Positions 9,786 through 21,809 of a stretch of 64,000 nt of DNA are shown here, one piece after another. This DNA comes from Pachypanchax playfairii (lineage: Eukaryota; Chordata; Actinopteri; Cyprinodontiformes; Aplocheilidae). The position numbers were made by a program, and so were the translations under genes. Each line of letters begins with the position of its first letter. The stretch's first letter is position 1. The DNA lies in contig SSNP01000020.1 of assembly GCA_006937955.1 (NCBI GenBank), positions 1,705,389 through 1,769,388 on the forward strand, in the 5' to 3' direction. The notes under the pieces were generated by a model. That model saw nothing but the letters and a program-made list of their open reading frames with translations. It searched no databases and had not been told where the DNA came from.

Positions 9786-12700
9786 ATTATTATATGTACA
9801 TAATCATAAACAAATAAATGTAATGCAACAATTTCTTCTAATGCCCTTCATGTTCACATGCAACAAGAGAGATCCTTATGCTGCTGCTTTTGGAAGCAGC
9901 AAAAAAAATCTCAGCATTTTGCGGCCGCTGGAATTTCAGCCAAGGTGCAGCGCCACAGTAATGCCTATGTAGGGGAAACACTGTAATCTCTGGAACTGTA
10001 ATGGACAAAATGAGACCAACATCTTGCTGGAAATTATGGCTTTTGTACAATGTAGAAAGCTGTTAAAGGTAGGAAAAGCTAACTCTTAAGGTTTTCTGTA
10101 AAAAGGCTTTATTATCAATGCTGTGGTTGTTGCATGTCAAAATAGGTTATACTATTGGAAATAGGAGAATCAGAGCTTTCATATAACATATAGATTGTTG
10201 ATGTGCATGACGTTCGGGACGCGCACATGGCTGTAAAGTAGTGTGTACCGGGACCAGCGGGACGTCTGAATGTTAAGAGTTTTCACATTTCCAGCACAGA
10301 GTAAGAGTACGTTCAGACTGCAGGTCTTAATGCTTAATTCCGATTTTTTGTGAGATCCAATCTTTTTGCAAGGTCGTTCATATTGCCACAGAAATGTGAC
10401 TGTCGGCCCAATCGCAAGCGAGCCAGTTCGGCAGTTAGGACACTGGAAAATCTCCGGGTGATCAGCAGGCATGGACAGAATGTCGGGATCAACGGTGATT
10501 CCATGGTAATCATATCGTTATCCCTCCATGCCCGCTGGCTACCAGAACTAAATTGAGTTGAGTGTTCTTGCCTCTAGTTAGTAGATCTAGACAACATAGT
10601 AAGTAGTTAGCTGTTAGCCTTACCTTTGAGAAGACGTATTTATGCTTCGTAATGTCCCAATACATTTAACTGGGAGTGGGGCCGTCCACACTGTCTTATC
10701 CATTGTAGGCACCTCTCACGTTGTGTTTTCAGCTTTGGGAATGAAAAGAACACAACTACTCCAGATAATCTATCAAGATATCCAGTGCCCAATTTACAAA
10801 TAACGTGGGACTGTCCTGCTTGGACTCAGTGTTTGCCGGAGCTACTCGTATAGTTACGGTTGCTATGATGTGTGATTGGACACTAGCCGTTTCAAGTCAA
10901 GTCACGTTTATTTATACAGCACCTTGGTCAGCTGTCAGGCTGTATGTTAAAGTGCTCTATAAATAAACGTGACATTACTTGTCTCCGCCCAAAGGTGGAG
11001 GCACTAAACTGAACCTGACTACTGGCAACCTACAAAGGAAAAGAGGAAGAAAACACCAAGCAGGGAAGGGGAGGAGAGCATGGAGCAACTGAAAGGAAAG
11101 GAAGAAAAATTAAATAGAGGTAAAACCAAAACATGACTTCATAGAGCCCAGATTCTTCACTCTCCAGCTTTCCTTATGCACCATCTAGATGGGATAATGA
11201 GTCACACTGGCCTATGATGAATATTCAGGATCATCAGTAGCCCTCATAATCGTCGTGCAATACTGTGGTGTGCATGGAGTGTTTTTTGAACTGTCAGCAT
11301 AGAACTTATTTATGTAATATTTTCCTTCTGGAGGAGTCTATGGATCTAGTACCACAGTACCTCCTGAACACTTTGTTTTCTGCGATGAGGTATTTCTTTG
11401 GGGTCAGTAGTAGGACAAGTCTTTACAGATCATTACTGTGTGTCCGTCCATGTTATTTACCCATTACATCATTATTACACATGTTGTCTGGGGACTTCAA
11501 ACAGTTCTTAACCTAATGGAACCTTTGGTCCCTGGTCATGCATCAAAACCATGAAGGTCTGCAGAAATCTGTTAAAACATTTCACTCTGAAACCAGTGAT
11601 GAGAATCAAGGAACATCTAGCAAGAATAACGCAGACCCAAACGTGTAAAAAGTCTATGGAGATTTTCTTTCCAGCCCATTCATTTTATCGGAATCTTGTC
11701 AAGCATCAGGTGACATTAATTACTGATGTCGCTTATGTAATGCCCGAGGTGTTTGTTTTGTGTTCCTGTAAAAATTAGATGATGGGCTTTAGCAGAGAGA
11801 GAGAAGCAGGTCAGTGAGGCTGAGCAGTGCTTCCCACCAATTTAAAGCTGGCACTCAAATAATAATGAGAGGAGTGGGAAGAAATGGGCACAAGAATGAG
11901 AGAGAGACAATATGAGAGGGGCACGTTGAATAAAACATAAAGGCAAGGAGGATGGATGATTGGGCATGCTTTCCAGCTCGACTGGTTGCAAACCAGATCA
12001 TACACAGTACAGAACAAAACTGCATGCTTCTCCTGTGCAGAAGCACCAATAAATATAAACAATGTTTTTTTTATTATGTGTGTAACATAAATGCATCTAC
12101 TCAGATAACACATGGGGTTACGTTTAAACCCTAAGGGAAAGGATCTCAATCTCAATCCCGTTTACACATCTATCGTTGGCTCCTCATGCCCGAACAGGTT
12201 CTCCATACTGGTTCTGTCTCTCTGGGCTGTCCACTTCAGCTCCTATCCCCATCCTGCACTAGGGACGTGGTCTGAACAGGCACTTATTATACTTCTGTTA
12301 TGAGACTTGGGAAATAGAGACATTTAACACAGCTGCAGCTGAGACTAAAACCCCCACGGCCCTGTGTGTAAATTGCATTGCTCTCACAAACAGTCTTATT
12401 AAAGTATGACCACTGAGATGGGACTTTAGTTCTGTAAAATGCAACTCTTTGTGGCCTAGTTTCAGCAGCACTTAACATTTCATGTGTTTGATCATTGTAG
12501 ACAAGAATCACTGATCAGATAATATTAAATATGCAGTAACTCTAAATGGTGCCTCATAACTTCTTATGAAAGAACTAAATTCAAAGTTCTGTGTTCTTCT
12601 TGTTATTTTGCTGGAGCTGTAACCGTTTCCATCTGATCCTTGTGCCCACTTAGATTTCCTCTCATCTGTTTATCTGATTTGTAAAGAGCTCCAGTCTGTG

Positions 12701-12925
12701 GTCTGCCTGTTTGTTGTTTTTCTGTGCTCTTGTGTATTTGTTTGCAGTTAGGCTTTTCTTATCGATGACTGCAGGCTGCCTCACTGTTTGATCATGTGCA
12801 CACACATATTGAATAGTCTGTCCTGATCACTGCTAGGAGAAATTTTAGCAGTGATATTTAATGTTTCCTTTTTTGTATGAACTGAATAGCTCGAGAGGAT
12901 GTCATCCTGGGTGTCTACTGTCTCT
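9786..12925. other. Intergenic region, no gene recognised
   Basis: About 3.1 kb with only short unsupported ORFs. Near 10310-10330 there is a 'TACGTTCAGACTGCAGG' motif reminiscent of hAT-type element ends, with no matching partner found. An inverted repeat at 10901-10973 is listed separately. Purine-rich simple sequence occurs at 11030-11110 and 11790-11950. Confidence 0.5.
10901..10973. repeat. Inverted repeat from two LINE-type tails
   Basis: GTCACGTTTATTTATACAGC at 10901 is mirrored by a block ending AAATAAACGTGAC at 10973, so the segment folds as an imperfect hairpin with arms of about 25 bp. Each arm resembles the end of a fish L2-type repeat (TTTATTTATA-CAGCAC / GTGCTCTATAAATAAA). Confidence 0.6.
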
Positions 12926-14690
12926 TTATAGTATAAGTGCTGAATGGAAGCTAGGGAGGGTTTTGGTTCTCTTTTTGGGGAGGTGCTGGGCGGCTTGCCT
13001 TGGGCGCCGTTGGTCGCGGAAGTAGCCGCTGCTGGGTCCCCCTGCCCTTGGTGGGCAGCGGGGAACGGGGTTGCTTATGGGGACCAGTAGGGGAGCTGGC
13101 TTCCTGGGAGTGAATCCCCCTTCCAGTCCTTTCCTCCCCATCCCGTTCGGCTTTCCTCCTCCCGCTCCATCGCACAATCCCCGCCGCAACATAGGGCCTT
13201 GGGATGCAGGTTCTCTCCGCCCTGGTGGCAGACTGCATCCCAATTTTAACCCACAGCTTAGACACTCTCTCCATATACATATTCACATTACACACACGTA
13301 GGACTCTTGAGGGTGGGCTGGACCCTAGACCTCTGTTTTAAATGCACGCTAGAACATCTAACACTACCAACTCATCAGAGGGGGGGAGTGAGGCTCAGGG
13401 TCTTTTTACATCTCTGTTCTCTGCCTGCGGTCAGGGGCTGGGGGACGGGGGAGGACCTGGCCATCTAGCCAGGGTCAGGAGTGGGTAGCGGTGGTCTGTG
13501 ACTTCGGTGTTCCTGGTGGTCTGCTTTGCTGTGCCTCAGAGGGGAAGGGATCAACTCCTGGGTCTGAGATCAGTTGCCACCTTGGGGGTACTGGTACCTA
13601 GATCCCGGGAGTGTAGCGTGTGTAAGGGGAGTGTAAGTATGTCTGTGGTGTCTATTTTGGTTTCTGTTCACGTTGGTGTGTATGATAGAGTTTGGTTATG
13701 TGTGCGTGAGGGTAGGAAGGTATGCTTGTGTATGTGTATGACTGTTTGTGTATGTATGTCTGTCTTTGTCTATGTGTCAGGGTGGATCTTGGACTCCCCC
13801 TCGGCCTAGCAATATCTTATACCACTTTATGAGGGCCTGTCTCCCCCCACCTAGCTCCCCACTGCTTACTGGTTCCCCCACCAGCCTGCACACTGGGGGT
13901 TTCTAGAGTTTGGGGCTGGGTGCTTGGGGTGTGTGCGGGCCTGCCCCCGGCGGCTTGGTGCTTCCTGGCTCCGTCCAATACCCTCTTCGGGAGGGGCTGC
14001 CCTTGGGTCTCGGGCCTTGGATCCGTGTCCTGGGGTGCTTGGGGGTGGCTGGCTGCCAGCGGGGCCTGTGGAATCGCGCCATGACTCCATAGGGCTCCTG
14101 TACTGCGGTTGTAGGGTGACTGCGCTGGAGGTTACTTATGGTCTTGTCTGGGAGGGGGCTTTGGTTTCTCCTGCGGTGGCCTGCCCAGGCTCTGCCGCTC
14201 TGGGGTTGGGACCTGGACTCGTCGGGTTTGGGTCAGCCCTGTGGTCTGCTTTGAGGTCTAACGGCCGGGGCCAGGGCTTTCCACACCCACTGTCAAACAA
14301 TTTTATGGAGAAACCTTATGGTCAATGGCGCGTTCATGCACACAGGTGTGCACACAGATATTCACAGACACTCATGGACTTGGGCTGCAACTGCCACTGG
14401 GGATGTTGTGTGTTAAGCAGTATCATTATTTGTTTGTGCCCACGATGATATTATCAGTGTTTAAATATAGATGTTGGTCAATGCTGTGGTGTCTCTGCTC
14501 TTGTTTTTGTCTCTCAGCAGGTGTTGAAGCAGATTTCTTTCTCTCCCAACTTCTCTTCTACCTCTTCTTATTTATTTTTCCTCTTCTTTCTTTTTCTTTT
14601 TTCTCTAATTTCCTCCCTCCTTTGCCATGTCCGCTGACTCAAAAAAAAGTTGTAATGAACAAAAAATAAATAAATAAATAAAATAATCAC
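12926..14690 (+). repeat. GC-rich retroelement-like block ending in (TAAA)n
   Basis: This 1.7-kb block is much more GC-rich than its surroundings, full of G- and C-tracts and with a TG-rich part at 13620-13780. It ends in a pyrimidine-rich run and then AAAAAATAAATAAATAAATA at about 14663-14690. The layout (GC-rich untranslated-type sequence, then a short A-rich simple tail) resembles the 3' UTR of a non-LTR retrotransposon. The long ORFs in several frames (for example 13924-14448) come from low stop-codon frequency and show no domain. Family unknown. Confidence 0.4.
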
Positions 14691-16985
14691 CAGAACAGGT
14701 TAATCTAGTCAGCCAAGCAGGCAAATTCTGTGTATTAACATTAAATGTTGTATTTTAATTAATATTTAACACAATATAAACATTAAATATGTTTGGTCAT
14801 TTTAATTGTCCAGCACTGGATAAACCTCCACAGTTGTGTCCAGTGTGTCTCAGGAAACCTCCCACTATGCTGTAGAAACAGTTCTCCATGCAGCAGGTCA
14901 CACTGACGAGATGCTGAGTGAAGACAAAACACTCCTCAATGTGCAGCAGGATGGTGTCACACACCTGGAAAACATTTCTGGAGATTTTAAAGGCTTTTTT
15001 TGGCATCAATATGATTTAATTTAAGTGAAAACAATTAACATTTTGAATTTTTGTGTTTGACAAAATCATGTTTCAAGATTGTAAGACAAATATTGTTGAT
15101 AAATGGATCATAACACCATCTATCATAATTTTAACCTTCCCGACAACTTTTTTTTATCTTTACAGACCTATCTATCACTGGGTTTAGCAAGTTTCCTTTC
15201 TGTTCCGTTTTATTATACCAGAAAACAAAAAGAAAAAGAAAACATTGTTCTTACTTTGATTATCACGTGTCTCCTGGTGTTCCTTGCGTCCTTATTTTTT
15301 AGACAACTGTTTCATATCCCTCCTCACTCCTGTAACCATCCAGGATCAGTTGCGCTTGTTTTAAAAGTAATCACGGAAAACACGGAAAAGCATAGCTACA
15401 TCCAACTAGCTCAGAGAGAAGCCTCTCACTGCTTTCCTTTCTCACTTACTGGCTGTTTGATAGCAGATAATCTCACGGTACTTTAACGTGGTTTGGGGCG
15501 CTTCAAAAATCGCCCTTTGTTAAGTTATTTTGTCTGCGTTTATTAGCTAAATGATGTTCTTCCATTTGGCAATGCAGATCTGCTATTCGCTAATTCGAAC
15601 TAAGAGCCCACCTCCTGAGGGCGCTTTCTCCAGCATCCCCGAGCTGAACAAGACATATGAGAAGAGGAGAAGCAGGAGGAAATCATATTTTACAAAGCAA
15701 TTTCTGTCTTTCAGAAATCATTTATACAATCTTCTCAGTATATAAATATACATATGATTGTTTTTAACACTAAATACATGTAATTTTTATAAAAAAAAAT
15801 ATGTTTCTTATTTGTTGACACGTTATGTTTTTGATAGGGAGGGCAGCACCTTAGCGCCCTCTATTGGCCAGCCGCCACTGGATTTATTTATTTTTAAAAT
15901 ATTTCATAAATTATGGCGAAGCATTAAAGATGGGATATGGAATATGAACATCGTAACACAGCACAAAGCCTTCAGCCATCTGGGTGCCAGGCTCGTTAAA
16001 CCCCCCGCGTGCACTCCGATGAGGTCGACCAATATTCCTCACCAAACCCACTCTGATCCCTGATCTGAGCAGGACAATAAAATATCATAAGTTCAGCTCA
16101 CTAATCATGCTCTCCAGCCCCGCTAATCACATTGACTCTGATAAAAGCAGCTCCTCCCTACCTGTTTGTAGCTCAGTCATCGATTCAGTCCGTGGCAAAG
16201 AGTTCATAGTTTTCCCGCGGCTCTTCTAGAGCAAACCAAAACTTTCTGCAGATCTTCTGTCCTCCTCACGCACCATCCTGCACTTATACAAGCAGCAAAA
16301 AAAAATCCTTCGTGGTGTGTCCTCAAGTCGAATGCTGAGCCCTGAGTTGCCCCACTTCAGCGACCTGCTGCAGCTACGTGTTAGCTAGCTGCTAATAAAA
16401 ACGTTTCCACACAGAACCTGGGGAAACCCCATACGACAAGCAAATAAGGTATATAATCACCACATATCCCCGGGGTTTCCAGCTGCTTGACCTGCAGACT
16501 CCACAGCACCAGCCTCGCTGTGCCGGACTATTTACGGTATTAGGCAACCCAAAATGGTGCCCGCTGCTCTGCCAGTTATTGGCTGGTAGATGTAAACAAA
16601 ATGCCAACGTCGTGCCTGTCAAAATTAATATTTTATATTTTACTTAGAGTATAATTTTTTAAGGAAATGCTGTCTTTTCATTCTACAGCCCTCTAAACAC
16701 CCAGTGGAAGCATTATTTTGTTAAAAATATTGCTTTTTTATGAAAATATTCCATATCCCACCTTTAAAACCTAAAATATGTAAAAAATGTAACTAATACA
16801 TAAAAAAATGAGCAGTGAGAACATTTAATTTCCTCGCAGTCATCTTTAAAAAAATAGATTGTAAATTATTTTCTGACTCTTTAAAACCCCACAGAGATGT
16901 AGCACTGCTCTGTTTAACAGCGCCCTCTGCTGTCAGGTTAGAGTCATTACACTCACCACGAACCGTAAACACTGAGGGGGTTGCT
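14691..16985. other. Intergenic region upstream of the protein Z-like gene
   Basis: AT-rich sequence with short ORFs but no recognisable protein. Scattered 'gcgccctctgctgtcagg'-type motifs (15845, 16920) suggest old repeat debris. No promoter can be assigned with confidence. Confidence 0.45.
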
Positions 16986-17106
16986 GCTGCCGCCGACCCA
17001 GATCAGAACCGTCAGTTCGGATTGTGAGGGGCTTACTCTGTCCAGGAGCTCGGTGTAGCAGACAGAAGGAGCAAGCCGGACCGGTACCGTGGTTCGGACC
17101 CTCACG
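16986..17106 (+). other. proz: Candidate 5' non-coding exon of the protein Z-like gene
   Basis: A GC-richer stretch ends at CTCACG followed by a strong donor GTAAGTACC at 17107. The first coding exon lies about 0.9 kb downstream. The start is not defined by the sequence and is a guess; there is no transcript evidence, and the segment could belong to another transcript. Confidence 0.25.
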
Positions 17107-18023
17107 GTAAGTACCGAGCATCTCTGGTTCTTGTCCTCGTTGTTCGTAACGTCACAGACGCTCTCCGGCCTGTTGGGAAGTGACCCGCCCTGGAAACAAA
17201 TGGCGAAGATGTTATTTATTAACGAGCAGCTCGCAGAGGCGAAGTGTGTTTCTAAACAATGAAATTCTGTTCTATTATATCAGTTTTAGTTACTCGAGGT
17301 CCAATAAGGCGGAACGAGACAACGATGTTTTCTGGCAAAATGACTGTTCACTTTATTCGAAGGGATGGATGTGCGTTTTATTATAACGTGATAAATAAGG
17401 CCTATAAAACACAATCGGGACAGTTGGATGTTTGATCACATTATTCAGCTTTACAGAGATGAATGGTTGGTTACATTTACTGTAAAATGGTGACATTTCT
17501 TTTTGCCATACTTTTATTTCTACAACATCAACAATCACAAGCTAAATCCTAATTGTTGATCTTGACACTGACTTTAAAAACCAAACATTTTTTATTTGTC
17601 ACGAGAAACATCATAAAAAGTATTTTATAACCATGCAAATTGAATCTGTTTTCAATAATATTGTTTCATTCTAGTTCAGACCAAATCAAAGTTTAATAGA
17701 CACAAATTAGTCCATCAACTACAGAAGGGACATTTAGTGTCCAGTGTATCTCATGAAATGATCCTCCATTTAAGATGTTGAAGTTTGTCTTCAGGGAGAC
17801 TTGTAATAAACCTGTCAAAGACCTGGAAGTATTTTTACAGAGACATTGACATTAAGTAGTAAATAATGTTTTAAAATAAAGTTAATATTTCTGCAGCATA
17901 TTTTTAATGTTCTGCTGTATCTTATTGTATTTTTTTTATTGTTATTGACATCCTGCACTGATGCGGTTTTTTTTTTATAGGTGAGCTTGTTGATCCCTGC
18001 AGCTAAGACACCTGCAGCTCATC

Positions 18024-21000
18024 ATGTTTTCCTCCACGTACGCTGCTCTTCTCTGTCTGCTGGCGGCGGCGGCGGAAGCCAGTCAGAGCCCTCAGACAGG
18101 TGAGAGAGCAGGTGATCTGGAGGATAAAAGAAGTGTAAAGTTAAAGGTTGTTTAGTGGAACCTGCACTGTGAGAGGACAGACATGAGACACACTGAGTCG
18201 GATTGTTTTAAACGGGTCACAGAACTTAAGAGGACTTTATATGACTGAGCTGCTATTTTGACATCTTTCATGTTTCTCGTACTAACACCTGCAAAGGTAC
18301 TGTTAATGGTTTTGGACCATTTCCTACAGCCTCCTTAATGCAAACTTATAAGAATCTAGTGTTCGTGGCACCACATGAACTCTCTGCGTAGGAATACCAT
18401 TGTAATATCTTCCAAACAACCTCTGGATCATTTACTTTTTATTTACTTTATTATTTACCTCTGAAATTATAAAGAGCTGCATGTTTTCACAAGGATATAA
18501 AACAAAACAAACTTTGACAAAAAGCTTTTATTTCCAGAAAATTACACTTACTTCTCATTTTTCATGCATGAGGCGACTCAGTGAAACAGCTCATTATGGT
18601 CCGTACCAGCTTGCGGGCCAGCTCATGGAGCTGAACCTGGTTCTAGCTGCAGAGGCTCTGCCTCATCTAGAAAATTAGAAGATTTTCCACAAATTTCAGA
18701 GCAGATGTGATGATCAACACAGAATTTTAGAGATACTGGACCTCCACCACGTATATTCCCCGACACAACATGCTGAAAGCTGGAGGATCTTCACAATGAT
18801 TTGAAACTGCTGTGAGTTGCACTTGGGGACTCCAAATGCCGTAGGAAACAGGAGATTCGTATTAACAATGCATTTGTACAGGTCATTGGGACCGAGGCTT
18901 TAGATTGAATTCTTTTATTTTTAGATTTAACTAACTTTTAAAGTGGATGTTTTTCTTTCTCCCTGTTTTTAGTATTGATACAAACTACATTAAAACTTGG
19001 ACAGTTTTGTCTTCTGTCCCTCAGTGTCTCTCTCACCACTGTAACACATGATTTTCTCTCAGATCCCCTCAGAGTGCAGTGAATTTAAACACAAGCTCAC
19101 ACAGACGTTGGTTATATTTAGCTGAAAATATTCTCCTCTGGAAGTGAAGGTCTTTTTAACTCGTCATATCTCCAACAAAAAACACTAGAAATATAAAAAT
19201 AAAGATGTGACTATTAGAACTTCCTGCTACTCACAGTCCAGGAACCTTTTCAGTATGACTTATTGTTTCAGTGCAGCAGCAGTTGCATTTTACTTGGGAT
19301 TCCTGTCTCCCCCTCATCAAGTTTGCTTTGCTAACAGGAAGTAAAAGACTAAAGTGTATGGTTACCATGGTAACTCTAATAAGCCACTTGCAGCAGCATT
19401 CACATTTCTTCTGATCTTGGTTCTCTTTACATTTCTTATAGTTTATAAACCAAAACTTAAATTATTTTACAGTTGATGCTGAGATTTAGCTGCACTGTAA
19501 ATGTTGTAGTTGAACTTTTATTACTATTATATGTTGATAGTTCGGAGATCCTTGAGATGATAATTGTTCTCTCAGTGTTTCTGGACAAGCAGCAGGCGAC
19601 CTCGCTGATAAACCGTCAGAAGAGGAACGTCGGCTCGCCGTCCTCCACCCTGGAGCAGGCCTGCATGGAGAAGGTCTGCACGTACGAGGAGGCTCGAAAA
19701 CATTTCCAGGACTCGTACCGCACAGTGAGCATGAAACACTCTCTTCACGCCTCTGTTTAATAATTTAAAGAAAACCCCACCGTGCGGCTGCAGCTGCTCA
19801 CTTATCATGTGCGTTTTCTCTTCCAGGATATCTTCTGGTCAGTCTATATTGGTAAGTTCTGCCTTAAAAGAACTGTTTTGTCTGTGCAAAGACGTTAGTG
19901 ATTCGTTACATCTTCTGTTCTGGTTTAGATGGAGATCAGTGTGCAGAGAAACCCTGTAAGAATGGAGCCATGTGTTCAGACAGCGTGGGAGGATATGACT
20001 GCATTTGCAAATCTGGTTTCACTGGGGTCCACTGTGAAGAAGGTAAAAAAAAAAAAAAAAATGGTTGCTGATTTAAAGTTTTTATTGCCGTGAACCACCT
20101 TTTTTTCATTGTATTTTAAACCATGACACAGATCGGACTATCTGCACGCTGGAAAAGGACAAAGGCTGCTCTCAGTTCTGTAAACCAGGCTACGTGTCTT
20201 ATGAATGTTCCTGCGCCCGAGGATGGAGGCTCAACCGCACTGACAAGGACAAGTGTGAACCTGCAGGTACGTGTCTCATGTGTTTGCAGCTAGTTTACAG
20301 CAGCATCTGCACCAGTTCTTCAGCTCAGGTCATTTTAATAAAAATATAAAATAAAAAAAACCTAAAATTTCTGTAGATTTACGTTCTGATTGTCGCTTTG
20401 AGTCAGTTACACAGACAACCATCACAAGTCTTTTTCTTTTCAGATCTGCTTATCAAATATTAGTTCTCATCACAGACTTTAAACGGTTGTCCCACTAAAA
20501 ATCTTATTTTTCTGGAAGTTGAATGTTTTTTGGCTAAATTCCTTGTCAATAAAGGTCCCAGTGAAACCTTCCTTTGATAAAAATGCACTAAATGAAGTGA
20601 TGGGTAAAGAAGGATAGGTGGAATATGATTGTTTTTCTAATAGGTGCTTAAGTTTTCATAATAAATGTTTTTCTAAACTCATGATCTTTAAAACAGAAGT
20701 GATCTCAAACATCTTTGTCTCACCAGTTTCGACTCCCTGTGGGAAGGTGAGAAGTCTGAATCAATGGAAGAACAGACTGGCCACCATGAATCCAAACTTC
20801 CAGGAAGTCTCTTGTACATCTACTGATTGTCCTTGGCAGGTAAACACATTCCTGATGTTGCACGTTACACCTGTATGTGTCTGTGTTGTTCTACAGTATC
20901 ATCATTCTGTTTTCAGGCTCTTCTGAAGAGTTCAGAGTCTGCAGGTTTCTGTAGTGGAGTCATACTGAATGAGAAGCTGGTCCTAACTTCAGCTCAGTGT

Positions 21001-21754
21001 GCCAACAGATACAGCTCCTTCCAAGTGGCAGTGGGTGAGTTTTGATGCTGTAACTGAGGTGTTTCTATTATTTTATCCTGATTCAAAATCCTCTCGGGGA
21101 TTTCAGAGAAAATATCAAACTAGGTTTGATGTTTAATCTCTTATCAAGCTTTTTGGTACATGTTGTAAGGAGCTGAAGAGCTGCTTGTTGTTTAACACCA
21201 TCGTTACTTCCTCTTCAGGTAAGCGCAGCACCAGCAGTGAAGATGGCGAGCAGAAGCTGTATGTAAAACTAGTTCACATCCACCCTCGTTACATGGAAGG
21301 CCGTTCTGAGAACGACCTGGCTGTGATCGAGCTCCAAGACCGGATCATCTTTAAGTCAAACATCATTCCAGTTTGTCTTCCGGAAAAAGATTTTGCTGAT
21401 AGACGCTTGATGTCTGGAGACCTCCCAGCTGTCATCACCGGCTGGAAAAAACCCGAACAGGAGTCCGTGTTCCAGGGTTTACTCATGTTTAACCTCCTGG
21501 AGTACAGGAAGCTGCCTCAGTGTGTGGAGACACACCCCACGCTTATGACCAATAAGATGGGCTGCACCGCTCCACGTGGCAGCGGTGACTGCACCATGAG
21601 CTCCGGCAGCCCCCTGCTCACCCTCTACAGGGAAGTGTTCTTCCTCACCGGTATTGTGAGCCGGCCTGAGGGGGCCGACTGCAGCCAAGGTTACATCTTC
21701 CAAAAAGTGTCGCGTCACCTCAGCTGGCTGCAGTCACTCATGAGTTCTCGTTAG
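18024..21754 (+). CDS. proz: Protein Z-like secreted pseudo-protease, 8 coding exons, 421 aa
   Basis: Coding exons, all with GT-AG borders and matching phases: 18024-18099, 19576-19724, 19827-19851 (the 25-nt exon typical of this family), 19929-20042, 20132-20266, 20727-20839 (alternative start 20697), 20917-21034, 21219-21754. In order they encode a signal peptide (MFSSTYAALLCLLAAAA), a propeptide ending RQKR with Phe-16 and Ala-10, a short Glu-poor Gla domain, EGF1 with a CxDx4YxCxC hydroxylation pattern, EGF2, and a trypsin-like domain. The catalytic His is Gln (LTSAQC), the Asp is kept (ENDLAVIEL), the Ser region reads SSGSPL instead of GDSGGP, and no R-IVGG activation site exists, so it should be proteolytically inactive. 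PEKDFA and KVSRHLSW match protein Z better than factors VII or X. Protein Z is a plasma cofactor of ZPI in factor Xa inhibition. The alternative is an inactive factor VII paralogue like zebrafish f7i. Confidence 0.85.
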
Positions 21755-21793
21755 CTGGAGGTTTATCAACCAGACAGTTTAATATAATGCAGG

Positions 21794-21799
21794 AATAAA
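21794..21799 (+). terminator. proz: Polyadenylation signal of the protein Z-like gene
   Basis: AATAAA lies 40 bases after the TAG stop, with a second AATAAA a few bases on (21804). A short 3' UTR is therefore likely; the exact cleavage site is not visible. Confidence 0.5.
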
Positions 21800-21809
21800 T
21801 CAATAAATA

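Noticed and set aside
9838..10556. Possible exons in ORFs at 9838-10050 and 10179-10472
   Set aside because: No splice-bounded conserved peptide, and the region has hAT-like end motifs that suggest repeat debris.
13498..14448. ORFs of 100-174 codons in the GC-rich block
   Set aside because: Low stop frequency in GC-rich repeat sequence explains them; overlapping ORFs occur in several frames on both strands with no conserved motif.
14810..17830. Apparent similarity between 14836-14990 and 17740-17830 (shared 'cagtgt.tctca.gaaa' and 'acctggaa' blocks)
   Set aside because: Only short matches with differing spacing; not enough to call a duplicated exon or repeat.
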